DNA from: Armatimonadota bacterium
GTDB lineage: Bacteria > Sysuimicrobiota > Sysuimicrobiia > Sysuimicrobiales > VGFF01
Reading direction: 5' to 3'
DNA: 6,292 nt
NCBI GenBank assembly: GCA_016868955.1
Contig: VGFF01000116.1
Location: 1-6,292 of the forward strand
Numbering within the stretch: position 1 is the stretch's first letter; every line of letters starts with the position of its first letter. A program made the position numbers and the translations under genes. The notes under the pieces were generated by a model. The model had not been told where the DNA came from. It ran no database searches and saw nothing but the letters and a program-made list of their open reading frames with translations. Shown here one piece after another: positions 1 to 4,792 of the stretch.

Positions 1-330
1 TATTCTCAGGCGATCGTCGCGAACGGGTTCGTCTTTGTCTCCGGGCAGATCCCGCTCGATCCCGACACGGGACAGTTGGTGATGGGCGACGCCCGCATCC
101 AGACCCGTCGCGTGCTGCAGAACCTCAACGCCGTGCTTGCCGCCGCCGGCAGCTCCGTCGACAAGGTCGTCAAGACGACGGTCTACCTGACGAGCATGAG
201 CGACTTCAACGTCATGAACGAGGAGTACACGACGTTCTTCCGCGAGGCCCGCCCGGCCCGCGCCACCGTCGAGGTCAGCAAGCTGCCGCGCAACGCCCTC
301 GTCGAGATCGATGCGATCTCCGAGCTGTAG
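1..330 (+). CDS. ridA: RidA-family enamine/imine deaminase, 5'-truncated by window edge
   Basis: Frame 1 is open from the first base to a TAG at 328-330 and gives 109 residues of a RidA (YjgF/YER057c/UK114) protein. Known family members hydrolyse reactive 2-aminoacrylate and related enamine/imine intermediates released by PLP enzymes, as cytosolic homotrimers. Visible hallmarks are YSQA at the left edge, the segment FVFVSGQIPLDP (about 10-21), KTTVYLT (58-64), and the C-terminal PARATVEV with ALVEIDAI. Arg87 and Glu102 of the visible fragment match Arg105 and Glu120 of E. coli RidA as I recall it, with the same 15-residue spacing, so the active-site pair is kept. By that alignment about 16-18 N-terminal residues lie left of the window. 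The first in-frame ATG (76) is internal to the fold and is not the start. The M24 gene follows on the same strand after 154 nt, so co-transcription is possible but not shown. Confidence 0.93.
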   Translation, partial: YSQAIVANGFVFVSGQIPLDPDTGQLVMGDARIQTRRVLQNLNAVLAAAGSSVDKVVKTTVYLTSMSDFNVMNEEYTTFFREARPARATVEVSKLPRNALVEIDAISEL

Positions 331-471
331 CCGCGACCGCAAACGTCTTCCCGGCCCCGGACGCATGGTCGCGGCGGCCGCCCCGCGCCGGCTCCACCCG
401 CCGACAAGGGACTGCCGCCCCCGGCCGAGAAGTCTTGCCGCGCATCGGACTGAAAATCGACGAATCGACGT

Positions 472-478
472 GGGAGGG
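472..478 (+). promoter_or_regulatory. Shine-Dalgarno site that sets the M24 gene start
   Basis: GGGAGGG lies 6 nt before the GTG at 485. It decides this start over the much earlier in-frame ATG at 311, which overlaps the end of the RidA gene and would add 58 residues of arginine- and proline-rich sequence with no family resemblance. Confidence 0.85.
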
Positions 479-484
479 AACCTC

Positions 485-1657
485 GTGGCGACCGTGCCCG
501 ACCTCAAGGAACGAGATCTGCGCATCCGCCGTACGCGCGACGCGATGGCGGCCGCGAAGCTTGACGCGTTGCTCATCGCCGGCAAGGGCCACTGGTGGAC
601 CGGGCGCGGCTACCTCCGCTACTTCACGGACTTCTTCCTGTGGGGGCACGACGGCTTGCTGCTCCTGCCGCTGCAGGGCGCGCCGGCGATGACGCTGACG
701 AGCCCGGCCGTCGCGCAGCGCGTCGCCGCGCGCGGCTGGGTGACGGATTGCCGCGGCGACGTCTACATCGTTCCGCGCATCGTCGACGCGATCAAGGAGC
801 GGGGCCTCGAGAAAAGACGCATCGGCATCGCCGGCCTGCGCTTCATCCTCGCCGCCGGCAGCCTCGCCGAGCTGCAGAAGGCGTTGCCGAACGCGAAGCT
901 GTTCGACGCCGACAACTTGATGGACAAGGTCCGCGCGATCAAGAGCCCGCTGGAGATAAAGCAGGAGCACGAGCTGTGGGACATCGCCAAGGCGGCGATG
1001 GATCACTTCGGAGAACTGGTGAAGACCGCGAAGGGCACGCCCGACCGCGTCATCGCGTCCGAGGTGACGAAGAACCTCTGGGCCGCCGGCGCGCGCGACA
1101 TCCTCATCTTCATGGGGGAGCAGCCGGGGGTGACCGAGCCGCCGCAGGGACGTCCGCTGAAGTGCGAGGACAAGGTGCGCTTCCACCTCGAGATCTGCGG
1201 TCACAGCGGCCACTGGTGCGAATTGACGATCAACTGCGCGTTCAAGGAGCCGCACCCCCTGGAAACCAAGGTGATGGAAGACGAGCACCTCGCGTTCGCC
1301 GAGATCCGAAAGATGGCGAAGCCGGGGAAGAAGCTCGCCGACGTGGCGGCGACGTTCAACCGCGTCATGAAGGAGCAAGGCTGGGAGCTCGGCAAGCCGA
1401 CGACGCACTTCCACTTCCACGGCCAGGGCATGGATTGCATCGAGCGGCCGTGGTTCGCGCAGGAAGAGCCGTGGGGTCAGACGCAGGACTGGCCGTTGGA
1501 GGCGGGCATGGTCTTCTCGTACCACCCGCGCCGGGACGTGCTGCCGAAGGGGCAGGGCTTGTGGAGCACCGGCCTCAATGAGGATATCGTGATCACGAAC
1601 AACGGCGCCGAGCTGCTCAGCCGCGGCTGGAACCACAAGTGGCGCATGATGCGCTGA
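485..1657 (+). CDS. M24-family (creatinase/prolidase fold) peptidase-like protein, non-canonical metal site
   Basis: 390 residues from GTG to TGA. The N-terminal half (about 5-150) looks like a creatinase-N domain, beginning ERDLRIRRTRDAM. A linker (DKVRAIKSPLEIKQEHELW, about 147-165) leads into the C-terminal pita-bread domain, as in Xaa-Pro aminopeptidase, prolidase and creatinase. In canonical metallo-M24 enzymes the five ligands are Asp, Asp, His, Glu, Glu. By eye the equivalent positions here are Glu236 (LEICG), Glu246 (CELTIN), His312 (FHGQG), His347 (VFSYHP) and Glu366 (NEDIVIT), so only the His and the last Glu are kept. The protein may therefore be a non-peptidase hydrolase, like creatinase, or use a different metal site. 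I recall environmental M24 homologues with HGQG and HP at these places, so it may be an established subgroup rather than a decayed enzyme. No signal peptide or membrane segment is seen, so it is probably cytosolic. It follows the RidA gene on the same strand, and its stop lies 3 nt from the end of the convergent SnoaL-like gene. The substrate is unknown. Confidence 0.88.
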   Translation: MATVPDLKERDLRIRRTRDAMAAAKLDALLIAGKGHWWTGRGYLRYFTDFFLWGHDGLLLLPLQGAPAMTLTSPAVAQRVAARGWVTDCRGDVYIVPRIVDAIKERGLEKRRIGIAGLRFILAAGSLAELQKALPNAKLFDADNLMDKVRAIKSPLEIKQEHELWDIAKAAMDHFGELVKTAKGTPDRVIASEVTKNLWAAGARDILIFMGEQPGVTEPPQGRPLKCEDKVRFHLEICGHSGHWCELTINCAFKEPHPLETKVMEDEHLAFAEIRKMAKPGKKLADVAATFNRVMKEQGWELGKPTTHFHFHGQGMDCIERPWFAQEEPWGQTQDWPLEAGMVFSYHPRRDVLPKGQGLWSTGLNEDIVITNNGAELLSRGWNHKWRMMR

Positions 1658-1660
1658 CGC

Positions 1661-2050
1661 CTAGAAGCGCAGCGCCGCTAGCATCTTCGGATGGTCGACG
1701 TGGAACTCGACACGCGTGACCTTCCCGCCGCGCACGTCTGGCACGTGCGCGGCGGGAAGGTCGAACGTTCGCTTGCTCGCGCGCGCGGCGCCGCGCGTCT
1801 GACCGACGGCGATGATCCGATCGCCGGCGTCGATGATCCGGGACACTTCGACCGTCGAGTCGATCGCGCCGGTGAGCTTGGCGATGAACTGCTGCGCTCC
1901 GAGCACGCCCTTGTACTGGCCGCCCCAGGGAAGTTGCTCCGATTGATAGATCTCGACGGCCGGGTCGAGGAGCATCGCGATGGTGCCGAGGTCACGGGTA
2001 GAGAACGCGGCGTACATCGCTTCGACGATCTGAGCGTTTCGAGACGTCAT
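1661..2050 (-). CDS. SnoaL-like / NTF2-fold small protein
   Basis: 129 residues, ATG at 2050-2048 to TAG at 1663-1661. It resembles SnoaL-like/NTF2-like proteins: an N-terminal helix pair (NAQIVEAMYAAFSTRDLGTIAMLLDP, described as about residues 5-30), then an aromatic and glycine stretch (LPWGGQYKGVLG, 40-51), and a C-terminal strand region ending HVDHPKMLAAL. The fold is used by ketosteroid isomerases, polyketide cyclases, dehydratases and many proteins of unknown role, so no reaction can be assigned. The start is chosen because GAGGGAG sits 5 nt upstream. The frame stays open to a GTG-type start at 2122 but that adds 24 residues without family similarity. Residues 97-111 are encoded by a perfect inverted repeat (separate entry). 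Within it the usual family pattern HVWxxxDGKV reads HVPDVRGGKV, so a commonly aromatic position is proline and a commonly acidic one is glycine. The gene is convergent with the M24 gene and divergent from the VOC gene. Confidence 0.82.
   Translation of the reverse strand: MTSRNAQIVEAMYAAFSTRDLGTIAMLLDPAVEIYQSEQLPWGGQYKGVLGAQQFIAKLTGAIDSTVEVSRIIDAGDRIIAVGQTRGAARASKRTFDLPAAHVPDVRGGKVTRVEFHVDHPKMLAALRF
1718..1762. repeat. Perfect inverted repeat, 20-bp arms and 5-nt spacer, inside a coding sequence
   Basis: The left arm (1718-1737, starting GACCTTCCCG and ending GCGCACGT) is the exact reverse complement of the right arm (1743-1762, starting ACGTGCGC and ending GGGAAGGTC). The spacer is CTGGC (1738-1742). 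The next outer pair (T1717, G1763) does not extend it as a perfect match. The 45 bp cover exactly codons 97-111 of the SnoaL-like gene. The mRNA could form a very stable GC-rich hairpin. It lies 60 nt beyond the M24 stop, so it would also be in any read-through transcript of that gene. No T-tract follows on either strand, so it is not a standard intrinsic terminator. Confidence 0.95.
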
Positions 2051-2480
2051 CGGGGCTCCCTCGTCGGCCGTAGGCGTGGGGATCGACCGGCCGCTGTCGA
2101 CGTCGGCCTCGGGTTCTTCCACTCGGCCCGGCCCAAGTTCTGGCGGCGGCGGGCGAGGGTTGGGCCGCCGCTTGCGGCGCCGGCCGCCGGTCGCGAACGG
2201 AGCGCCGACGAAACGAGGGACGAGCCCGCGGCGCGCCGTTGGAAACTGACCAATCGTTCACGCACCACCTCCGATTCGATCGAAGCCCGCTCGGGTCACG
2301 TCGAGGATAACCCCCAACGCACATGGAGCGCTGCTCATGGGTATCCCCGGCCGGCCGGCGGAACAAGGTCGACAAGGATCGCCGGTCGCCTGACACGAAG
2401 TTGAGACGCGCACGACGCGACGATCAACAGGCCGGTTCAGCCGGGTCCACCCGTCGGTGGACGATCATGAGGAGGAGAAC
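2051..2480. other. 430-nt divergent intergenic region, no gene seen
   Basis: This stretch separates the start of the SnoaL-like gene (minus) from that of the VOC gene (plus) and should hold promoters for both. Open frames across it are arginine- and proline-rich and match nothing I know. A TTGAGA at 2401-2406 resembles a -35 box but has no good -10 box 16-18 nt downstream. A short palindromic GC run, CCGGCCGGCCGG, lies at 2348-2359. I see no convincing promoter, operator or small RNA. Confidence 0.6.
2470..2475 (+). promoter_or_regulatory. Shine-Dalgarno site that sets the VOC gene start
   Basis: AGGAGG ends 5 nt before the GTG at 2481. It selects this start over the in-frame upstream start at 2457, which would place the site inside the coding sequence and add eight mostly acidic residues before the conserved first strand. 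Confidence 0.88.
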
Positions 2481-3026
2481 GTGCCCACGGCAACGGGGAT
2501 CAAGCACATCGCCATCGCGGTCAAGAACGCCGACGAGGCGCTCAAGCAGTTCCAGACGATGCTCGGCGTCGGATTGGACGCGTCGGTCCGCGAGTCCGAC
2601 GTCACGCGCCAGCGCACCGCCGCGTTCATGATCGGCGACGTTCAGTTCCAGCTCGTGCAATCGCTGGACGCAAACGGTCGCTACGCTCAGCACATCAAGA
2701 CGGCGGGCGAGGGCGTCCACCACATCTGCTACACCGTGGACAACCTGAAAGACTTCGCGGCGAACGCCGTGAAGAACGGCGCGCAGCTGCGCGAGCAGAC
2801 GTGCCGACTGTCCGACGATCCGGAAGAGGTCGCGCGCTGGAAGGCGACCGTCGGCCCCGACTCGGTTTGCAAGAACTGCGGCATCAAGGGTCAATACGAG
2901 CATCCGGAGGGCTGGGTCGCGTTCCTGGAAGTTTCCGAAGTGCCCGGACCGGGCGTCGAGATGATGCAGGTCTACAAGCCCGAGGAGATTCCGGTACAGT
3001 ACCGCACCGGCCCGTTGGATCTCTGA
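2481..3026 (+). CDS. VOC-superfamily protein, methylmalonyl-CoA epimerase/glyoxalase-like
   Basis: 181 residues, GTG to TGA. Two beta-alpha-beta-beta-beta halves of the vicinal-oxygen-chelate fold can be traced: GIKHIAIAVKNADEALKQF (6-24) and GVHHICYTVDNLKDFAA (78-94). Probable metal ligands by comparison with methylmalonyl-CoA epimerase are His9, Gln57 (in VQFQLVQ), His80 or His81, and Glu160 (in GVEMMQ). The set looks complete, so a metal-dependent enzyme is likely. Methylmalonyl-CoA epimerases and glyoxalases I are usually about 130-150 residues. The excess here lies mainly between the second helix and the final strands (about 105-145) and carries Cys108, Cys130 and Cys133, the last two as CKNCG. 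No mutase or carboxylase partner is in the window, so an epimerase role is not supported by context. Dioxygenase, isomerase or lyase activity is equally possible. The gene stands alone, with its own ribosome site and an intrinsic terminator 29 nt after the stop. Confidence 0.88.
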   Translation: MPTATGIKHIAIAVKNADEALKQFQTMLGVGLDASVRESDVTRQRTAAFMIGDVQFQLVQSLDANGRYAQHIKTAGEGVHHICYTVDNLKDFAANAVKNGAQLREQTCRLSDDPEEVARWKATVGPDSVCKNCGIKGQYEHPEGWVAFLEVSEVPGPGVEMMQVYKPEEIPVQYRTGPLDL

Positions 3027-3055
3027 CAAACCGCGCGAATTCGTCGTCGGATCGA

Positions 3056-3102
3056 GGCGCGTCGTCCCATCGGGCGACGCGCCTTCCTTTTTCCTCCTTT
3101 TT
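3056..3102 (+). terminator. Rho-independent terminator of the VOC gene
   Basis: GGCGCGTCG (3056-3064) pairs with CGACGCGCC (3075-3083). Inside it, CCC and GGG can pair around an ATC loop with one bulged T. A pyrimidine run rich in T follows (3084-3102, including two stretches of five T). It begins 29 nt after the VOC stop. Confidence 0.88.
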
Positions 3103-3129
3103 GCGACGCGGATCCGACCGCGTTATCCT
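3101..3129 (+). promoter_or_regulatory. Candidate sigma70-type promoter for the cupin gene
   Basis: TTGCGA (3101-3106) and TATCCT (3124-3129) are 17 nt apart and match the -35 and -10 consensus at four of six places each. The location, directly after a terminator and 40 nt before the ATG, is suitable. The -35 box touches the end of the terminator T-run. Boxes this weak also occur by chance. Confidence 0.35.
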
Positions 3130-3156
3130 TGTCGCACGTTTTCCGTATGCAAGCCG

Positions 3157-3162
3157 GGAGGT
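3157..3162 (+). promoter_or_regulatory. Shine-Dalgarno site that sets the cupin start
   Basis: GGAGGT ends 8 nt before the ATG at 3171. In-frame starts at 3129 (TTG) and 3147 (ATG) lie upstream of it and lack such a site. Confidence 0.8.
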
Positions 3163-3170
3163 GGACCCTC

Positions 3171-3602
3171 ATGGATGCACAACGCACGCAGAACGTGCCG
3201 GGTTGCGTCGTCGTCGGCGCAGGGGCGACCTTCACCGGAAAACAAGCGCTTCCGTACACTCTGGGAATCTCCGCCGAGTCGGCGGGCGCGCGCGGCATCC
3301 ACCTGCAGTTGGTCACGATCGCGCCGGGTGCGCGCGGCCGAGCGCACCTGCACGAGCATCACGAGACCGCCATCTACGTGCTCAGCGGCGAGGCGCACAC
3401 CTGGTACGGTAACCGGCTAGAGGGCCATGCCTTCGTGCGCCCCGGGGAGTTCATGTACATCGCCGCGAATGTGCCGCACTTGCCGCACAACGTGAGCAAA
3501 ACGGAACCGTGCGTCGCGGTGATCGCCGGAACGGATCCGAACGAACAGGAGAGCGTCGTCTTGCGCCCCGACCTGGAGACGTTGCGCCCGCCCGGAGACT
3601 GA
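3171..3602 (+). CDS. Single-domain cupin (RmlC-like) protein
   Basis: 143 residues, ATG to TGA. It is a small one-domain cupin. Motif 1 reads as HLHEHHETAIYVLSGEA (about 59-75), with candidate metal ligands His59, His61 and Glu65. Motif 2 reads PGEFMYIAANVPHLPHN (91-107), with ligand His103 and the conserved Asn107. All four usual metal-binding positions are present, so a metal-dependent role (dioxygenase, isomerase or metal-bound sensor) is possible. The cupin fold alone does not tell which, and no DNA-binding domain is attached. The N-terminal 45 residues precede the barrel and contain one cysteine (Cys12). There is no signal peptide. The gene appears to be its own transcription unit, bounded by the VOC terminator upstream and a terminator-like hairpin 36 nt after its stop. 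Confidence 0.88.
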   Translation: MDAQRTQNVPGCVVVGAGATFTGKQALPYTLGISAESAGARGIHLQLVTIAPGARGRAHLHEHHETAIYVLSGEAHTWYGNRLEGHAFVRPGEFMYIAANVPHLPHNVSKTEPCVAVIAGTDPNEQESVVLRPDLETLRPPGD

Positions 3603-3638
3603 CGCTGCCGGCGTCCGCGTCACGCCTGCTGAAAACAG

Positions 3639-3664
3639 AAAAGGCGGCGTGCGCGCCCCCTTTT
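3639..3664. terminator. Probable bidirectional intrinsic terminator
   Basis: AAAAGG and GGCG (3639-3649) pair with CGCC and CCTTTT (3654-3664) around a TGCG loop, with one C-C mismatch, giving 10 of 11 pairs. Read on the plus strand it ends in TTTT after the cupin gene. Read on the minus strand the hairpin runs into TTTTCTGTTTTC, a better T-tract, 32 nt past the TAG of the minus-strand gene fragment at 3696. It sits where two converging genes would share one. Confidence 0.68.
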
Positions 3665-3695
3665 CACCGACCGCGTTGCCGAACCGACGGCCGCG

Positions 3696-3854
3696 CTACG
3701 GCATGTCGACGGAGACGTTATTCGCCGTTTCCACCATGACGACCGTGCCTTCCTTGACCGACACGTGCCCGCCGCTGGCCAGGACGCCGGCGGCCAAACC
3801 CGACGGCCCCAGCAAGATCGCCCCGGCGATCGACGCGCCGGCGGCGGCGCCGGT
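3696..3854 (-). pseudogene. C-terminal remnant of a glycine-rich, membrane-zipper-like protein
   Basis: On the minus strand a frame ending in TAG at 3698-3696 encodes about 50 residues with the look of a real protein end. First comes a glycine- and alanine-rich hydrophobic stretch (GAAAGASIAGAILLGPSGLA and onward to VLASG), then a polar strand-like tail (HVSVKEGTVVMVETANNV, ending SVDMP). This resembles glycine-zipper segments followed by a short beta tail in hypothetical envelope proteins, but I cannot name the family. Upstream of about 3854 the frame reads through the complement of a histidine kinase end. It has no ATG, GTG or TTG start as far as 3976, so the N-terminal part is missing. A terminator-like hairpin with a good minus-strand T-tract follows the stop, suggesting this was once a normal gene end. 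Confidence 0.6.
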
Positions 3855-3974
3855 CTGGGGTTGGCGATCGCGCGCAACCTCGCGCGCACGCAGGGCGGCG
3901 AGGTCTCGTTGCGCAATCGCCCCGAGGGCGGTTTGGAAGTGACGCTCAGCTTGCCGCGCTGCGCGCGCGCGTGA
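3840..3974 (+). pseudogene. C-terminal remnant of a sensor histidine kinase (HATPase G2 box)
   Basis: Plus-strand codons from about 3840 to the TGA at 3972-3974 read GGGAGLGLAIARN, then ARTQGGEVSLRNRPEGGLEV and TLSLP. This is the last part of a histidine kinase ATPase domain: the G2 box GxGLGL, the helix, and the two terminal strands. The dimerisation and phosphoacceptor helix (H box), N box and G1 box are absent. The sequence upstream in this frame is not kinase-like but belongs to the complement of the minus-strand remnant. The nearest in-frame start (GTG at 3765) would give a 69-residue product with no complete domain. It overlaps the 3' end of the convergent 250-residue gene by 29 nt. No response-regulator gene is in the window. 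Confidence 0.8.
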
Positions 3975-4698
3975 CGCGATCGCGGGCCGCCGCGAGCTCC
4001 TGCTCGGTCATCGGCGCATACAGCCCGCGCGCGATCCGCGCTTTCGTCGTGCGGTCTTCCTCGCGTTGGATGATCTCCGCTAGTTGCTGCGGCCCGTCGA
4101 CCACCACCACGGGGTCGATCGCCGCGCGCGCGTCGATCTCGGCCCGCACGGCGCGGTGCATCTCCGCCGGCGTAGCGCCGGGCAACACGATCACGCGGGC
4201 CGGCGGCACGACGTCGAGGTGCGCCGCGGTGTCGGTCACCGCGACCTTGGAGCCGGACGAGAAACCCGCCCCGACCCACGTGACCGTGTGCGAGTCCGCG
4301 ACGCGATACGCCGGGGCGCGCCACTTCTGGAGGTGGGCGACGAGGACGAACGACGCGCCTGTCGCGTGCAAAAGGTAACATCCGCCGCTGTCGGCGAGCG
4401 TCGGATCAGCGCCCTCGTCCAGGCGCACATAGTGCGCGGGGGAGTACCCTAAGCGCTCGAAGCCTTCCAGGTACGGCCGAAGCGCGGCGATCGTCTCGTA
4501 AGTCAAGACCTCGAGATCGACCGCGGTTTGCGTGAACCGCCGCGCCTGGTAGACGATGGGCATCGGCGACTTCAGCAGGCCAAACCTTCCCGTCAGCCAG
4601 TAGATGCCCGCGGCGATCCGGCTCGGCGCGTGCCTCCGTAGTTCGGCGAACGTCATACGATTGAGGTTGATCTTGAAGAGGTCGGACCGTGGATCCAC
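3946..4698 (-). CDS. Hypothetical protein, 250 residues, family not recognised
   Basis: GTG at 4698-4696 to TGA at 3948-3946. I do not recognise the family. Balanced composition and many aromatics, unlike the arginine-rich shadow frames around it, support a real protein. Visible parts are an N-terminal LFKINLNRMTFAELRRHA (7-24), an aromatic stretch IYWLTGRFGLLKSPMPIVYQ (about 32-51), a central strand-rich part (GGCYLLHATGASFVLVAHLQ and SHTVTWVGAGFSSG), a strand with PPARVIVLPGATPAEMHRAV, and a charged C-terminal helical tail (EIIQREEDRTTKARIARGL, MTEQELAAARDRV). There is no signal peptide or clear membrane span, so it is probably cytosolic. The start is not firm: only a weak GGGGA lies about 12 nt upstream, and an ATG at 4656 (residue 15) lacks any ribosome site. 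The gene is divergent from alkA with 94 nt between the starts, so shared regulation is possible. Confidence 0.78.
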   Translation of the reverse strand: MDPRSDLFKINLNRMTFAELRRHAPSRIAAGIYWLTGRFGLLKSPMPIVYQARRFTQTAVDLEVLTYETIAALRPYLEGFERLGYSPAHYVRLDEGADPTLADSGGCYLLHATGASFVLVAHLQKWRAPAYRVADSHTVTWVGAGFSSGSKVAVTDTAAHLDVVPPARVIVLPGATPAEMHRAVRAEIDARAAIDPVVVVDGPQQLAEIIQREEDRTTKARIARGLYAPMTEQELAAARDRVTRARSAAS

Positions 4699-4792
4699 AA
4701 CGACGAGATTCCCCGATCGCGGCGCCGGTCCCTGCGGAACGGCGCCGCGGCGTACCGTGCCCGCGTCGCGGCTCGACGAGCGCCCTGACGCG
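4699..4792. promoter_or_regulatory. Divergent intergenic region between the hypothetical gene and alkA
   Basis: These 94 nt must contain or adjoin promoters for both divergent genes. The region is GC-rich and I find no good -35/-10 pair, Ada-box-like site or operator palindrome in it. It is annotated only by position. Confidence 0.35.

Noticed and set aside
311..484. Earlier ATG start for the M24 gene
   Set aside because: It overlaps the RidA 3' end and adds low-complexity sequence. The strong ribosome site selects GTG 485.
595..1581. 328-codon plus-strand open frame inside the M24 gene
   Set aside because: A shifted-frame shadow of the M24 gene, very Arg-rich.
275..1636. 453-codon minus-strand open frame opposite the M24 gene
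   Set aside because: Its translation is rich in Arg, Ala, Leu and Val without family resemblance, and the plus strand has a clear M24 protein with a ribosome site. It is a high-GC antisense shadow.
1718..1762. Palindrome as a Rho-independent terminator or insertion-sequence end
   Set aside because: No T-tract on either side, and no transposase, target duplication or second copy in the window.
1691..2404. 237-codon plus-strand open frame opposite the SnoaL-like gene
   Set aside because: No family resemblance in its translation. The minus strand has an NTF2-like protein with a good ribosome site.
2401..2429. TTGAGA as a -35 box for the VOC gene
   Set aside because: No acceptable -10 box lies 16-18 nt downstream (TCAACA at the 17-nt position).
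3620..4381. 253-codon minus-strand open frame across the junction and hypothetical gene
   Set aside because: Arg-, Gly- and Pro-rich composition and out of frame with both credible minus-strand proteins.
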